DNA of 18,278 nt from Flavobacteriaceae bacterium (GTDB lineage Bacteria > Bacteroidota > Bacteroidia > Flavobacteriales > Flavobacteriaceae): assembly GCA_002713495.1 (NCBI GenBank), contig PATA01000018.1, positions 73,117-91,394 of the forward strand. The letters are read 5' to 3'. The notes below the pieces were generated by a model. That model was not told the origin of the DNA. It was given only the letters and a program-made list of their open reading frames with translations, and did not search any database. Every line of letters begins with the position of its first letter. Positions within the stretch are counted from its first letter, which is position 1. The translations under genes were made by a program, and so were the position numbers. This document shows, piece by piece, positions 1 to 9,455 of this stretch.

Positions 1-756
1 AATCAGACAATGCTAATTATTGCTAATTTTTTGTTGAACAGCAGAAAAAAAAGAGGAATTTTAAATAAAAATGATTACATAGCATCTACAATAGTCTCTT
101 CTCCAATTATGGAAAAAGTTGCAAGAAATTTTGGTATCGAATGTGTTTGGACATTAACAGGCTTTAAATGGATTAGTAAAGAGATAGAGATTAGAAAAAA
201 TCAAAACTTTGTTTTTGGAGGAGAAGAAAGCTTTGGATACCTGGTTGGCAGTAAAATTCGAGACAAAGATGCTGTAACCCCAGCATTAGTTATTTGTGAG
301 ATTGCCTCTATTTTAAAAAATAAAGAGAAAACTTTATATGATTACATGATTGAATGTTACAAATTATTTAATCCACATAAAGAAAGATTGCTCAGCTACA
401 AAATTGAAGGTGTAAATGGAGAAAAAGAAATAAAAAATATGATGTTTAATTTTAGAAATGATCCTCCAAAAAAAATTAATGGTCAAAAAGTCATAACGAT
501 TGATGATTACCTAAATTCAACAAGTAAATCATTGATAAACAGTCAAATAAATAAATTAAATCTTCCAAAGTCTGATGTTATAAGTTATCGATTAATTGAC
601 AATACTAAAATTTCTATCCGACCAAGTGGGACTGAACCCAAAATTAAGTTCTACTTTAGCGTAAGTTTGGATAAATTAATTAAAAACGACTGGGAGTTAA
701 CTGAAAATCAATTAGATAATAGAATTAACTCTATTATTAAAGATTTAGATCTATAA
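1..756 (+). CDS. Phospho-sugar mutase (phosphoglucomutase/phosphomannomutase), C-terminal part
   Basis: Interconverts hexose 1- and 6-phosphates (glucose and/or mannose), feeding glycolysis and the sugar nucleotides used for envelope polysaccharides; cytosolic. The frame is open from base 1, and the first residues (NQT) fit the conserved NGNQT element of the family, so the gene is cut at its 5' end. The ATG at 10 is internal, not the start. The sugar-binding loop GGEESFG is at 217-237 and the phosphate-binding loop RPSGTEPK at 619-642. The catalytic serine and Mg-binding DPDGDR segments lie upstream of the window. About 252 residues are present of the roughly 570-580 usual for PgcA-like enzymes. 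The NFRNDPP and LPKSDV segments resemble Bacteroidota members as I remember them. The stop overlaps the next ATG by one base, suggesting co-transcription. Glucose versus mannose preference cannot be read from this part. Confidence 0.93.
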   Translation, partial: NQTMLIIANFLLNSRKKRGILNKNDYIASTIVSSPIMEKVARNFGIECVWTLTGFKWISKEIEIRKNQNFVFGGEESFGYLVGSKIRDKDAVTPALVICEIASILKNKEKTLYDYMIECYKLFNPHKERLLSYKIEGVNGEKEIKNMMFNFRNDPPKKINGQKVITIDDYLNSTSKSLINSQINKLNLPKSDVISYRLIDNTKISIRPSGTEPKIKFYFSVSLDKLIKNDWELTENQLDNRINSIIKDLDL

Positions 757-2576
757 TGAATTACTTCAAAAAAATATTACAATATGCATATCCCTATAAA
801 CAATATGCATTTTTAAATATTTTTTTTAATAGTCTATATGCATTATTCAGCGCCCTATCAATGGTTGCATTTATTCCATTACTCGAAGTATTATTTCAAA
901 ACACAAAAAAAATATTAATTAAACCTAGGTATGATAAATCAATTTCTTTTAAAACCTACCTAGAGGACTGGTTAAACTACCATATAACTATCGAAATGAG
1001 CAATAGCATAAGCTCAACGTTAATGTATGTAATTATGTTGATAATAATACTTTTTTTGTTAAAAAACTTGTTTAATTATATGGCCTTATATTTCATTACG
1101 TTTCTGAGAAATGGTGTTTTAAAAGACGTTAGAAATGCACTTTATAAAAAAGTACTTGATTTACCAATAGCTTTTTTTACAGAAAAAAGAAAAGGTGACT
1201 TAATGGCAAGAATTTCATCAGATGTACTTGAAGTTCAAGTATCTTTTTTATCAATTCTTGAGCTTTTAATTAGGGAGCCATTAACAATAATCTTTACACT
1301 GATTGTTATGTTTTCTATAAGTGCAAAGCTCTCTATTTTTATTATAGTTTTTATTCCCATATCAGGATTTTTTATATCATTAGTTGGGAAAAAACTTAGA
1401 AGAGATTCCGATCAAGTGCAAAAAGAGCAAGGCCACTTTTTATCAATAATTGATGAAACAATTAATGGTCAAAAAATTATCAAAACATTTGGTGTAAAGA
1501 GTTCTTTTTTAAATAAGTTCAAAGCATCAACAAAAAAATTCTTCAATTTTTCTAATAGATTGTTACATAGAACAAACCTAGCTGCACCAAGTAGTGAATT
1601 TTTAGGCATTTCAATAATTGGGGTTCTACTATGGTTTGGAGGACAAATGGTTTTAATTGATGAAACAATTAACGGAAGCACCTTTTTGGTTTTCATTGGA
1701 TTGGCATACAATATACTTACTCCTGCAAAATCAATTAGTAAATCTATTTTTAGTATTAGAAAAGGTGATGCGGCGGCTGCTAGAATAATTAATATTCTCG
1801 AAGCAAAAAATCATTTAAAGGATAGAGTTGATGCAATAGATAAATCTTCATTAAACTCAAGAATTAAATTTAAAAATTTATCATTCTCATATGATAAAAA
1901 AATAGTTTTGTCAGATTTTGATCTTACTATAAATAAAGGAGAAACAATAGCTTTAGTTGGTCAATCAGGAAGTGGAAAAACCACTGTGGCTAATCTTTTA
2001 TCAAGGTTCTACGATTTCAATAATGGATCAATAACTATTGATGGAGTTTCACTAAAGAAAATTAAAATGAAATCTCTTCATAAATTAATTGGAATTGTTA
2101 CCCAAGACTCAATACTTTTCAATGATAGTATAAAAAACAATATACTTATTGGAAAGGAAAACGCCACAAATATAGAATTAGTAGAAGCTGCAAAAGCAGC
2201 AAACGCCCATAAATTTATTATGGAAATGAATGATGATTATAACAGCAATATTGGAGAAAGTGGAATGAAATTATCTGGGGGTCAAAAACAAAGAATTTCA
2301 ATAGCAAGAGCGATTTTAAAAAATCCGGAAATTTTAATCCTAGATGAGGCTACTTCATCTTTAGATTCAGAATCAGAAAAATCGGTACAAAAAGCACTTG
2401 ACAATATAATGAATGGAAGAACTGCAATTGTAATAGCTCACCGTCTTTCAACAATTCAAAAGGCAGATAAAATAGTTGTTATGCAAAATGGTGAAATAGT
2501 TGAGAAAGGTACACATAACGAGTTAATGTCAAAAAAGAAAGTATACTATAATTTAATTCGTTTGCAAGAGGTTTAA
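756..2576 (+). CDS. MsbA-type ABC exporter (fused permease and ATPase)
   Basis: Inner-membrane half-transporter of 606 residues, expected to work as a homodimer that uses ATP to export or flip a hydrophobic substrate. The N-terminal transmembrane domain (about residues 20-330) contains several hydrophobic helices. The nucleotide-binding domain is complete: Walker A GQSGSGKTT at 402-410, Q-loop Gln450, signature LSGGQKQR at 506-513, Walker B ILILDE at 526-531, and switch His562. Length and layout match the MsbA/LmrA class. Lipid A-core flipping is a common role in Gram-negative bacteria, but Bacteroidota genomes carry several such paralogues, so the substrate is unproven. The ATG overlaps the stop of the sugar mutase gene (TAATG), and the RNA methyltransferase gene follows after 19 bases, so the three genes probably form one transcript. 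Confidence 0.93.
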   Translation: MNYFKKILQYAYPYKQYAFLNIFFNSLYALFSALSMVAFIPLLEVLFQNTKKILIKPRYDKSISFKTYLEDWLNYHITIEMSNSISSTLMYVIMLIIILFLLKNLFNYMALYFITFLRNGVLKDVRNALYKKVLDLPIAFFTEKRKGDLMARISSDVLEVQVSFLSILELLIREPLTIIFTLIVMFSISAKLSIFIIVFIPISGFFISLVGKKLRRDSDQVQKEQGHFLSIIDETINGQKIIKTFGVKSSFLNKFKASTKKFFNFSNRLLHRTNLAAPSSEFLGISIIGVLLWFGGQMVLIDETINGSTFLVFIGLAYNILTPAKSISKSIFSIRKGDAAAARIINILEAKNHLKDRVDAIDKSSLNSRIKFKNLSFSYDKKIVLSDFDLTINKGETIALVGQSGSGKTTVANLLSRFYDFNNGSITIDGVSLKKIKMKSLHKLIGIVTQDSILFNDSIKNNILIGKENATNIELVEAAKAANAHKFIMEMNDDYNSNIGESGMKLSGGQKQRISIARAILKNPEILILDEATSSLDSESEKSVQKALDNIMNGRTAIVIAHRLSTIQKADKIVVMQNGEIVEKGTHNELMSKKKVYYNLIRLQEV

Positions 2577-2595
2577 TTTTACTAATTAGAAAATT

Positions 2596-3816
2596 ATGCA
2601 AATGAAATGGCACAATAATTTGATATTTGGTGTAATAGAAGGTTTAGACAAAATTTTTTTACAAAAAAAATATACCAATAAAGTTGTAAAAAATATTATT
2701 GAAAAAAATAAAAAATGGGGGGCTCGTGATAGGGGTTTAATTTCTCAAACAATTTTTGAATGTGTTCGTTGGTATAGAAAATATATTTATTGCTCAGGTT
2801 TAAAAGAATTAAATAGTCAAAAGGACCTATGGGATTTTTTGGGAACATACATTGTAATTAAAAAACAAGAACTTCCAAAAATTGATCAATTTTCATCAAT
2901 CAATAAAGTAAAAATCGAGAGAAAGCAATTTGAAATTAAAAATAATAGGAAAATTAATGAATCAATTCCTGATTGGTTAGATAAAATTGGTATTGATAAT
3001 TTTGGAGAAGAAATCTGGAACAAAGAAGTGTGTGAATTCAATAAAAGATCTCATCTAGTAATCAGGTGCAATACACTTAAATCTAATATTATTGAATTAA
3101 AAAAACAACTTGAAATTGAAGAAATAAACTTCAGTGAAATCAAAAACTATCCTAATGCATTAATAATTAAAGGAAAAAATAAGATTACCAACCTAAATTC
3201 TTATAAAGCAGGATTTTTTGAAATCCAAGATGCGAATTCTCAAAGGGTTGCCTTGTCATGTTCAATTAAGCCTGGTATGACAATAATTGATGCTTGTGCA
3301 GGTGCAGGAGGAAAAACAATGCACATAGGGGAGTTATTGAATAATAGTGGAAAAATTTTTGCATTAGATCCAGATCAAAAAAAATTAAATGAATTAAAAA
3401 AAAGAGCAAAAAGAAATGGCATAAATATTATTAAAACATTGAACAGCAATAATATTAAGTCAATTATGGGTTTTGTTGGAAAAGCCGATAGAGTTCTTAT
3501 CGATGCTCCATGTAGTGGCCTAGGCGTAATTAAAAGAAATCCAGATACTAAATTGAAAATGAATCCATTAATTCTTAAAAGCAAAATTAAAATTCAAAAA
3601 AAATTGATTAATTATTGGTCAAAATATGTAAAAGAAAAGGGAGAATTAATATATGCTACTTGCTCAATCTTTGATCAAGAAAATAAAAATCAAATAAGAA
3701 AATTTTTAGAAAATGAGAATGGAAAAAATTTCTTTTTGAAAAAAGAAGAAACTTATCTATCACACATTACCGGTTTTGATGGATTTTATATTGCTCAACT
3801 AAAAAAGTGTGAATAA
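2596..3816 (+). CDS. rsmB: RsmB-like RNA (cytosine-5) methyltransferase, NOL1/NOP2/Sun family
   Basis: Probably methylates C5 of a cytosine in 16S rRNA using S-adenosylmethionine. The SAM-binding motif DACAGAGGKT begins at Asp232. Motif IV DAPCSG spans 303-308 with Cys306, and motif VI ATCS contains Cys356. In this family the motif VI cysteine is the nucleophile and the motif IV cysteine releases the product. The protein has 406 residues, close to E. coli RsmB (429). About 150 N-terminal residues precede the methyltransferase core; I could not confirm a NusB-like fold there. GFFEVQDANSQ-type sequence before the core (here GFFEIQDANSQ) is typical of the family. It starts 19 bases after the ABC exporter gene. 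Met3 is an equally possible start. Family assignment is firm, while the exact target (C967 or another position) is inferred. Confidence 0.88.
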   Translation: MQMKWHNNLIFGVIEGLDKIFLQKKYTNKVVKNIIEKNKKWGARDRGLISQTIFECVRWYRKYIYCSGLKELNSQKDLWDFLGTYIVIKKQELPKIDQFSSINKVKIERKQFEIKNNRKINESIPDWLDKIGIDNFGEEIWNKEVCEFNKRSHLVIRCNTLKSNIIELKKQLEIEEINFSEIKNYPNALIIKGKNKITNLNSYKAGFFEIQDANSQRVALSCSIKPGMTIIDACAGAGGKTMHIGELLNNSGKIFALDPDQKKLNELKKRAKRNGINIIKTLNSNNIKSIMGFVGKADRVLIDAPCSGLGVIKRNPDTKLKMNPLILKSKIKIQKKLINYWSKYVKEKGELIYATCSIFDQENKNQIRKFLENENGKNFFLKKEETYLSHITGFDGFYIAQLKKCE

Positions 3817-3893
3817 GTGGTGGATTATAATTCAAATTATATGATCTAATTAGAATATTAAATAGGTAATTTTACATATCAAGATACTGACGC

Positions 3894-6800
3894 ATGATCC
3901 ATTTTTTTGGAAAAAAAAACAAAACTATTTTTAGCGTTGAAAGTACCTCTCCATTCTTTGGAGAGGATATAAATAAATTAAATTGGCTCTTAAATGCTAC
4001 ATATATTGAAAATAAATCAATTAAAGGAAAGTTTATTGGTCCAAGACCAACCATGGTTACACCATGGAGTACAAATGCTGTAGAAATACTTCAAAATATG
4101 GGCGTAAATAATGTGTCTCGAGTTGAAAAATACTTTTTTGAAAACTCCAATGTAGATTTTGACCCAATGCTACAAGAGCGTTTTAGAGTTTTAAATCAAA
4201 ATATATTTCAACTTAAAAGTGAAGCAAAGCCAATTGAAAAAATCAATAATATTGATGAATTTAACAAGCTTGAAGGATTAGCTTTAAGTGATGATGAAAT
4301 TAAATATTTAAATAATCTAGCTATAAAATTAAATAGAAAATTAACTGATTCTGAAGTATTTGGTTTTTCCCAAGTAAACTCAGAACATTGTCGTCATAAG
4401 ATATTTAATGGAAAATTTACTGTTGATGGAGTTATAAAAAAGTCTTCACTTTTTGAAATGATAAAAAAAACATCTCAAAAAAATCCAAATGGAATTATAT
4501 CTGCCTATAAAGATAATGTTGCTTTTATAAAGGGTCCAATCATTGAGCAATTCGCCCCTTCAAGAGGAGATAGACCAAGTGTATATAGGAAAAAACTAAT
4601 TAAATCGGTTATTTCACTTAAAGCTGAAACACACAACTTCCCTACTACTGTAGAACCTTTTAATGGAGCTGCAACAGGGTCCGGAGGTGAAATAAGAGAC
4701 AGAATGGCTGGAGGCATTGGATCAATTCCCTTGGCAGGGACTGCAGTTTACATGACACCTTATTCAAGGGTTTCAAACAATAGGTTATGGGAAAATAAGT
4801 TTCCAAAAAGAAAATGGCTTTATCAAACACCATTGGATATTTTAATAAAAGCATCAAATGGTGCATCAGATTTTGGGAATAAATTTGGTCAACCTCTCAT
4901 AGCTGGTTCAATATTTACTTTTGAACACGCAGAAAATAATCATAAAATTGGTTATGATAAGGTAATAATGTTAGCTGGTGGGGTGGGTTTTGCAAATACA
5001 AATCATGCAATAAAAAATATACCCAAAAAAGGCGATGCTATTGTAATCCTTGGAGGAGATAATTACAGAATAGGCATGGGTGGTGCAGCAGTTTCTTCAG
5101 AAAATACAGGTGTATTTGAAGCTGGTATTGAGCTTAATGCGATTCAACGTTCAAATCCAGAAATGCAAAAAAGAGTAGCCAATGCCATCAGGAGCCTTTG
5201 TGAACAAGCTAAAAATCCAATAATATCGATACATGACCATGGTGCAGGAGGTCATTTAAATTGTTTATCTGAGTTAGTTGAAAAAACAGGTGGCAAAATT
5301 ATAATTAATAAACTACCAATAGGTGACCCTACTCTCTCAGATAAAGAAATAATAGGGAATGAATCTCAGGAAAGAATGGGGCTAATAATTTCACAAAAAG
5401 ACATTCAATTATTAGAAGATATATGTATACGAGAAAGAGCCCCTATGTATTTGGTTGGCGAAGTAACTGGTGATCAAAAATTTACATTTTTAAATAAAGT
5501 TGGTAATAAAAAACCTATAGATATTAAATTAGAAGCCCTTTTTGGAAATCCACCAAAAACAATTATCATTGATAAAACTTTAAAAAATAACTTTAATTCG
5601 GTTGTATTAAATAAAGATTCAGAGGAAGTATTATCAAAAATTTTATTATTGGAGGGTGTGGCATGTAAAGACTGGTTAACTAATAAAGTAGATAGATGTG
5701 TTACAGGGAGAGTAGCTCAACAGCAAACTGTCGGATCAATTCAATTACCTCTTAGTAATTGTGGTGTCATTGCACTTGATTATGTTGGAAAAAATGGGAT
5801 TGCTACGAGTATCGGTCATTCTCCAATTACAGGTTTAATAGATCCGGAAAAGGGAAGCATAAATTCTATTGCTAAGGCACTAACCAATATAGTTTTTTCT
5901 CCTTTAGAAAATGATTTAGAATCAGTTTCGCTCTCAGCAAACTGGATGTGGCCCTGCAACAATCCAGGTGAGGATGTCAGACTTTATAAGGCGGTTAAAG
6001 CATGTTCAAAATTTGCTGAAGAACTTGGGATTAATATACCTACTGGAAAAGACTCTTTATCAATGAAACAAAAATATTCTGACATGGATGTAAAAGCTCC
6101 AGGAACAGTAATAATTTCTGCCACTGCCCACTGTTCCGATATAAAAAATATAATTACCCCTAATATTAAAATTAATGGAGGTTCTCTATATTACGTTGAT
6201 TTTTCTTGTGATAAAAAGTTTTTAGGCGGAACTGCTTTTGCTCAAATTCAAAATAATATTGGAAATAAGGCATCGGTAATTAGAGATTCTGATTATTTTA
6301 AAAAAACATTCAATGCTGTTCAAAAATTAATAAAAGAAAGAAAAATTTCTTCTGGACATGACATTAGTTATGGGGGATTTATAACAAGCATTTTAGAAAT
6401 GTTTTTTTCAACTCCTACAATTGGTGCTAAAATAAAATTAGATGAAGATATTAATATTAATAAAAATTTATTTTTTGAAAACCCTGGGATAATTCTTCAA
6501 TCAACTTATAATTTGAAAAATTATTTTGATGCTAAAGAAATTAATTGTGTTAAAATTGGTAATATCAATAAATCCTCAAGAAAATTAAGAGTTGAGTTCA
6601 GTAAAAAAATTATTGATTTTGATATTGATTTTTATAGAGATATTTGGTTTAAAACATCTTATCATCTTGATAAAAAACAAACAAAAAATTATAAAGCATC
6701 AGAGAGGTTTAAAAATTATAAAAATCATATTTTGAACTTTAAATTTCCTAATTTTTTTTCAGGAAATTTTAATTTAAATCCCTCAAAAAAGAAATTAAAA

Positions 6801-7541
6801 GCAGCAATAATAAGAGAAAAAGGAAGTAATTCTGAAAGAGAAATGGCTTATGCAATGCAATTAGCTGGATTTGAAGTTACTGATATACATATGACAGACA
6901 TAATTAATGATTACTCTGATCTTTCTGAGTATAAATTTATAGTAGCTGTGGGTGGCTTTTCAAACTCTGATGTACTTGGATCTGCAAAAGGTTGGGCTGG
7001 CTCTTTCATATATAATAAAAAGGCAAAAAAAAGTTTAAAAAGTTTTTTTAAAAAACAAAATACTCTATCCCTTGGGGTTTGTAATGGATGTCAATTATTT
7101 ATTGAGTTAGGTCTTATCAATCCTGAATTAGATCAAAAGCCAAAGATGCTTCATAATGATTCAGGAAAATTTGAATGTATTTTTACAGCAGTCGATATAC
7201 ATAAATCTAACTCAATACTATTAAAAGGACTGGAAGGAACTAGATTAGGAATATGGGCCGCTCATGGAGAAGGAAAATTTTCTTTACCAGGTTCCAAAAA
7301 TCAATACCAAATACCTGCCACATATCATCATAATACATATCCAGCAAATCCAAACGGATCTGATTACAACGCTGCAATGCTATCAAGTAATGACGGAAGA
7401 CATTTAGTGATGATGCCACATCTAGAGCGATCAACCTTTCCATGGAATTGGGCTTATTATCCAGAAGACAGAACAAAAGATGAAATCTCTCCATGGATTA
7501 AAGTATTTGAAAATGCATATGATTGGTTAATGGAGAATTAG
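3894..7541 (+). CDS. purL: Phosphoribosylformylglycinamidine synthase, single-chain large type
   Basis: Catalyses the fourth step of de novo purine synthesis: FGAR + ATP + glutamine to FGAM, in the cytosol. At 1215 residues it is the large fused form (E. coli PurL has 1295), joining a PurS-like N-terminus, a linker, two AIRS-like synthetase halves and a C-terminal glutamine amidotransferase. Visible landmarks are SEHCRHK at 163-169, KAETHNFPTT from 243 followed by a Gly-rich GSGGEIRDR, and GKDSLSMK in the second half. The amidotransferase shows GVCNGC with nucleophile Cys1063, and MMPHLER with His1176 and Glu1178, giving a complete triad. The start MIHFFG resembles flavobacterial homologues as I remember them. 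A run of nine A (3911-3919) follows six codons in, but the frame is intact. A 77-base spacer separates it from rsmB. A weak -7-like TAATTTTA at 3867-3874 could give it its own promoter. Confidence 0.97.
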   Translation: MIHFFGKKNKTIFSVESTSPFFGEDINKLNWLLNATYIENKSIKGKFIGPRPTMVTPWSTNAVEILQNMGVNNVSRVEKYFFENSNVDFDPMLQERFRVLNQNIFQLKSEAKPIEKINNIDEFNKLEGLALSDDEIKYLNNLAIKLNRKLTDSEVFGFSQVNSEHCRHKIFNGKFTVDGVIKKSSLFEMIKKTSQKNPNGIISAYKDNVAFIKGPIIEQFAPSRGDRPSVYRKKLIKSVISLKAETHNFPTTVEPFNGAATGSGGEIRDRMAGGIGSIPLAGTAVYMTPYSRVSNNRLWENKFPKRKWLYQTPLDILIKASNGASDFGNKFGQPLIAGSIFTFEHAENNHKIGYDKVIMLAGGVGFANTNHAIKNIPKKGDAIVILGGDNYRIGMGGAAVSSENTGVFEAGIELNAIQRSNPEMQKRVANAIRSLCEQAKNPIISIHDHGAGGHLNCLSELVEKTGGKIIINKLPIGDPTLSDKEIIGNESQERMGLIISQKDIQLLEDICIRERAPMYLVGEVTGDQKFTFLNKVGNKKPIDIKLEALFGNPPKTIIIDKTLKNNFNSVVLNKDSEEVLSKILLLEGVACKDWLTNKVDRCVTGRVAQQQTVGSIQLPLSNCGVIALDYVGKNGIATSIGHSPITGLIDPEKGSINSIAKALTNIVFSPLENDLESVSLSANWMWPCNNPGEDVRLYKAVKACSKFAEELGINIPTGKDSLSMKQKYSDMDVKAPGTVIISATAHCSDIKNIITPNIKINGGSLYYVDFSCDKKFLGGTAFAQIQNNIGNKASVIRDSDYFKKTFNAVQKLIKERKISSGHDISYGGFITSILEMFFSTPTIGAKIKLDEDININKNLFFENPGIILQSTYNLKNYFDAKEINCVKIGNINKSSRKLRVEFSKKIIDFDIDFYRDIWFKTSYHLDKKQTKNYKASERFKNYKNHILNFKFPNFFSGNFNLNPSKKKLKAAIIREKGSNSEREMAYAMQLAGFEVTDIHMTDIINDYSDLSEYKFIVAVGGFSNSDVLGSAKGWAGSFIYNKKAKKSLKSFFKKQNTLSLGVCNGCQLFIELGLINPELDQKPKMLHNDSGKFECIFTAVDIHKSNSILLKGLEGTRLGIWAAHGEGKFSLPGSKNQYQIPATYHHNTYPANPNGSDYNAAMLSSNDGRHLVMMPHLERSTFPWNWAYYPEDRTKDEISPWIKVFENAYDWLMEN

Positions 7542-7595
7542 TAATTTTTTTTCTTTGAAGCTTAATTAATTTGTACATTGAAAATAAAAAAACCT

Positions 7596-9362
7596 ATGAA
7601 TCCTTCTCGTCTTTTTGATATTCTTGAGTATGCTAAAAATAATCATCCTCTTAAAAATGCCTTAAACACAAAGTATAACGGAAAATGGGAAAGTATTTCA
7701 ACACTCGAATACGCTGAAAAAATAAACATAATTAGTTCTGCCCTTATAAGTATAGGTGTTATGCCTGGAGATAAAATTGCTATGGTTTCCTCTACTAACA
7801 GATCTGAGTGGTCTATTGTTGATATGGGGATAAGCCAGATAGGAGCTATCAATGTTCCTCTTTATCCTACAATTACTTCAAATGATTACAAATACATACT
7901 TAACCACTCAGAATGTAAATATTGCTTTGTGAGTGATACTGAAGTTTTTGAAAAAATTAATCCAATTAAAAACAACGTTAAAAGTCTGAAAAATATTTAT
8001 TCTTTTGACGATGTTAATAACTGTGATAATTGGAAAATTTTATATGATTTAGGAAATGAGAATGAATATGAGAAATTGATTATCGAGAGAAAAAATAATA
8101 TAAAATCTCATGACTTAGCAACAATAATTTATACTTCAGGAACAACTGGAGTTCCTAAAGGAGTGATGTTAAGTCACAATAATATTGTTTCAAATGTAAT
8201 TTCTGCGTCATCAAAATTTCCTTTCAAAGAGATAGGTATTAAAACTGCTCTAAGTTTCTTACCTGTTTGCCATGTTTTTGAAAGAGTTCAATTATACGGA
8301 TATTTGTATCATGGAATAGCAATTTATTTTGCTGAATCACTTGAAACAATTGGTGAAAATTTAAAAGAGGTTAAACCTCAGATCATGACTGCTGTTCCAA
8401 GACTTCTGGAAAAATTATATGATAAGTTATATGCAAAAGGGCAAGAATTTTCTGGACTAAAAAGAAATTTATATTATTGGGCAGTTGATATTGCTCTGAA
8501 ATATGAGCCCTATGGTAAAAATGGTATTTATTATTCAATAAAGCATTCTATTGCAAAAAAACTTATTTTATCAAAGTGGAAAGAGGCGCTTGGTGGAAAT
8601 TTACATTTGATTGTGTCAGGAAGTGCTCCTCTTCAGCCAAGACTGGCAAGATCATTTACTGCATCTGGAATGACCGTAGTTGAAGGGTATGGTTTGACAG
8701 AAACATCCCCTGCAATTTCAATAAATGATTTAAGAAAGAATAACTATAAAACAGGAACAGTTGGAAAAATAATTGAGAATGTTGAAGTAAAAATAGCTAG
8801 AGATGGTGAAATCCTTTGTAAGGGTCCAAATGTAATGATGGGCTATTATAAGGAAGAATCTTTAACATCAAGTGTTATGTCTGGAGACTTTTTTCACACT
8901 GGGGATATTGGAATAATTGACTCCGAGGGTTTTTTAAAAATTACAGACAGAAAAAAAGAAATGTTTAAAACATCAGGAGGGAAATATATCGCTCCAGCTA
9001 TTATAGAGGGGGAAATGAAGCAATCCTTATTTATTGAACAAATAATGGTTGTTGGAGAATCTGAAAGAATGGCCGCAGCAATTATTCAACCTAATTTTGA
9101 ACATTTAACCAATTGGGCTAAAGATAAAAAAATAAATACTTCTAAAGAAGATATACTAAAAAATGATCTGCTATTAAATGCTATTCAAAAAGAAATAGAT
9201 AGACAAAATGAAAAGTTTGGTCAATGGGAAAAAATAAAAAAATTCAAACTAACCTCTGAACCATGGACAATTGAAAATGGTCTTCTCACCCCAACCATGA
9301 AGCTTAAAAGAAAAGCAATTAAATCGAAGTATAATAATCTAATCCAGGAAATTTACTCCTAA
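7596..9362 (+). CDS. Long-chain fatty acid-CoA ligase (AMP-forming acyl-CoA synthetase)
   Basis: Activates long-chain fatty acids to acyl-CoA through an acyl-adenylate, the entry step for beta-oxidation or lipid remodelling; cytosolic or membrane-associated. Counting from the ATG at 7596 (588 residues), the adenylate P-loop YTSGTTGVPKG is at 179-189, GYGLTET at 364-370, HTGD ends at Asp437, and the hinge TDRKKE has Arg452. The catalytic-lysine region LLTPTMKLKRK is near the C-terminus. It is of the FadD15/eukaryotic ACSL-like type (FACS), with the LPVCHVFER segment. The frame could also open at a TTG at 7578, adding six residues. I prefer the ATG because TTG starts are rarer and because a -7-like TTAATTTG at 7566-7573 would put transcription initiation near that TTG. 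The marR and acyl-CoA dehydrogenase genes downstream support a fatty-acid role. Confidence 0.93.
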   Translation: MNPSRLFDILEYAKNNHPLKNALNTKYNGKWESISTLEYAEKINIISSALISIGVMPGDKIAMVSSTNRSEWSIVDMGISQIGAINVPLYPTITSNDYKYILNHSECKYCFVSDTEVFEKINPIKNNVKSLKNIYSFDDVNNCDNWKILYDLGNENEYEKLIIERKNNIKSHDLATIIYTSGTTGVPKGVMLSHNNIVSNVISASSKFPFKEIGIKTALSFLPVCHVFERVQLYGYLYHGIAIYFAESLETIGENLKEVKPQIMTAVPRLLEKLYDKLYAKGQEFSGLKRNLYYWAVDIALKYEPYGKNGIYYSIKHSIAKKLILSKWKEALGGNLHLIVSGSAPLQPRLARSFTASGMTVVEGYGLTETSPAISINDLRKNNYKTGTVGKIIENVEVKIARDGEILCKGPNVMMGYYKEESLTSSVMSGDFFHTGDIGIIDSEGFLKITDRKKEMFKTSGGKYIAPAIIEGEMKQSLFIEQIMVVGESERMAAAIIQPNFEHLTNWAKDKKINTSKEDILKNDLLLNAIQKEIDRQNEKFGQWEKIKKFKLTSEPWTIENGLLTPTMKLKRKAIKSKYNNLIQEIYS

Positions 9363-9411
9363 ACAGAGAATCAAATTCCTTTTAATTTAGTATGATATAA
9401 TTTATGTATAA

Positions 9412-9429
9412 TATTATGCATGCATAATA
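9412..9429. promoter_or_regulatory. Perfect 18-bp palindrome before marR, candidate MarR operator
   Basis: TATTATGCATGCATAATA equals its own reverse complement over all 18 bases; the flanking bases break the symmetry. It sits 26 bases before the marR ATG and only 8 bases before a consensus -7 box, in the region where the -33 element would be contacted. MarR-family dimers usually bind 16-20-bp palindromes overlapping their own promoters, so autorepression is a reasonable inference. The ligand could be an acyl-CoA or fatty acid given the neighbours, but this is not shown by sequence. Confidence 0.55.
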
Positions 9430-9437
9430 ATTTTTAT

Positions 9438-9445
9438 TATATTTG
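9438..9445 (+). promoter_or_regulatory. Candidate Bacteroidota -7 promoter element for marR-acd
   Basis: TATATTTG matches the Bacteroidota housekeeping consensus TAnnTTTG exactly. It lies 10 bases before the marR start codon, so the mRNA leader would be only a few bases long. No TTG -33 box is present at the usual distance; the 18-bp palindrome occupies that place. The background is A+T-rich, so chance matches are possible, but position and neighbouring palindrome favour a real promoter. Confidence 0.5.
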
Positions 9446-9455
9446 AATTTAATAA

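Noticed and set aside
10..12. ATG as the start of the sugar mutase gene
   Set aside because: Upstream codons are open and encode NQT, part of the conserved NGNQT element; the true start is outside the window.
1448..1672. 18-base direct repeat encoding IDETING twice in the ABC exporter (1448-1465 and 1655-1672)
   Set aside because: Each copy falls at a position where the MsbA family normally has a similar E-x-L-x-G or G-x-x-x-G sequence, so convergence in A+T-rich code is the simpler explanation than duplication.
3827..3840. ATAATT-CA-AATTAT inverted repeat before purL
   Set aside because: It is made of A/T stems only, is short, and is expected by chance in this base composition; no U-tract or gene-specific placement supports a function.
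7542..7560. T-rich run after purL as a terminator
   Set aside because: No stem-loop precedes the T run.
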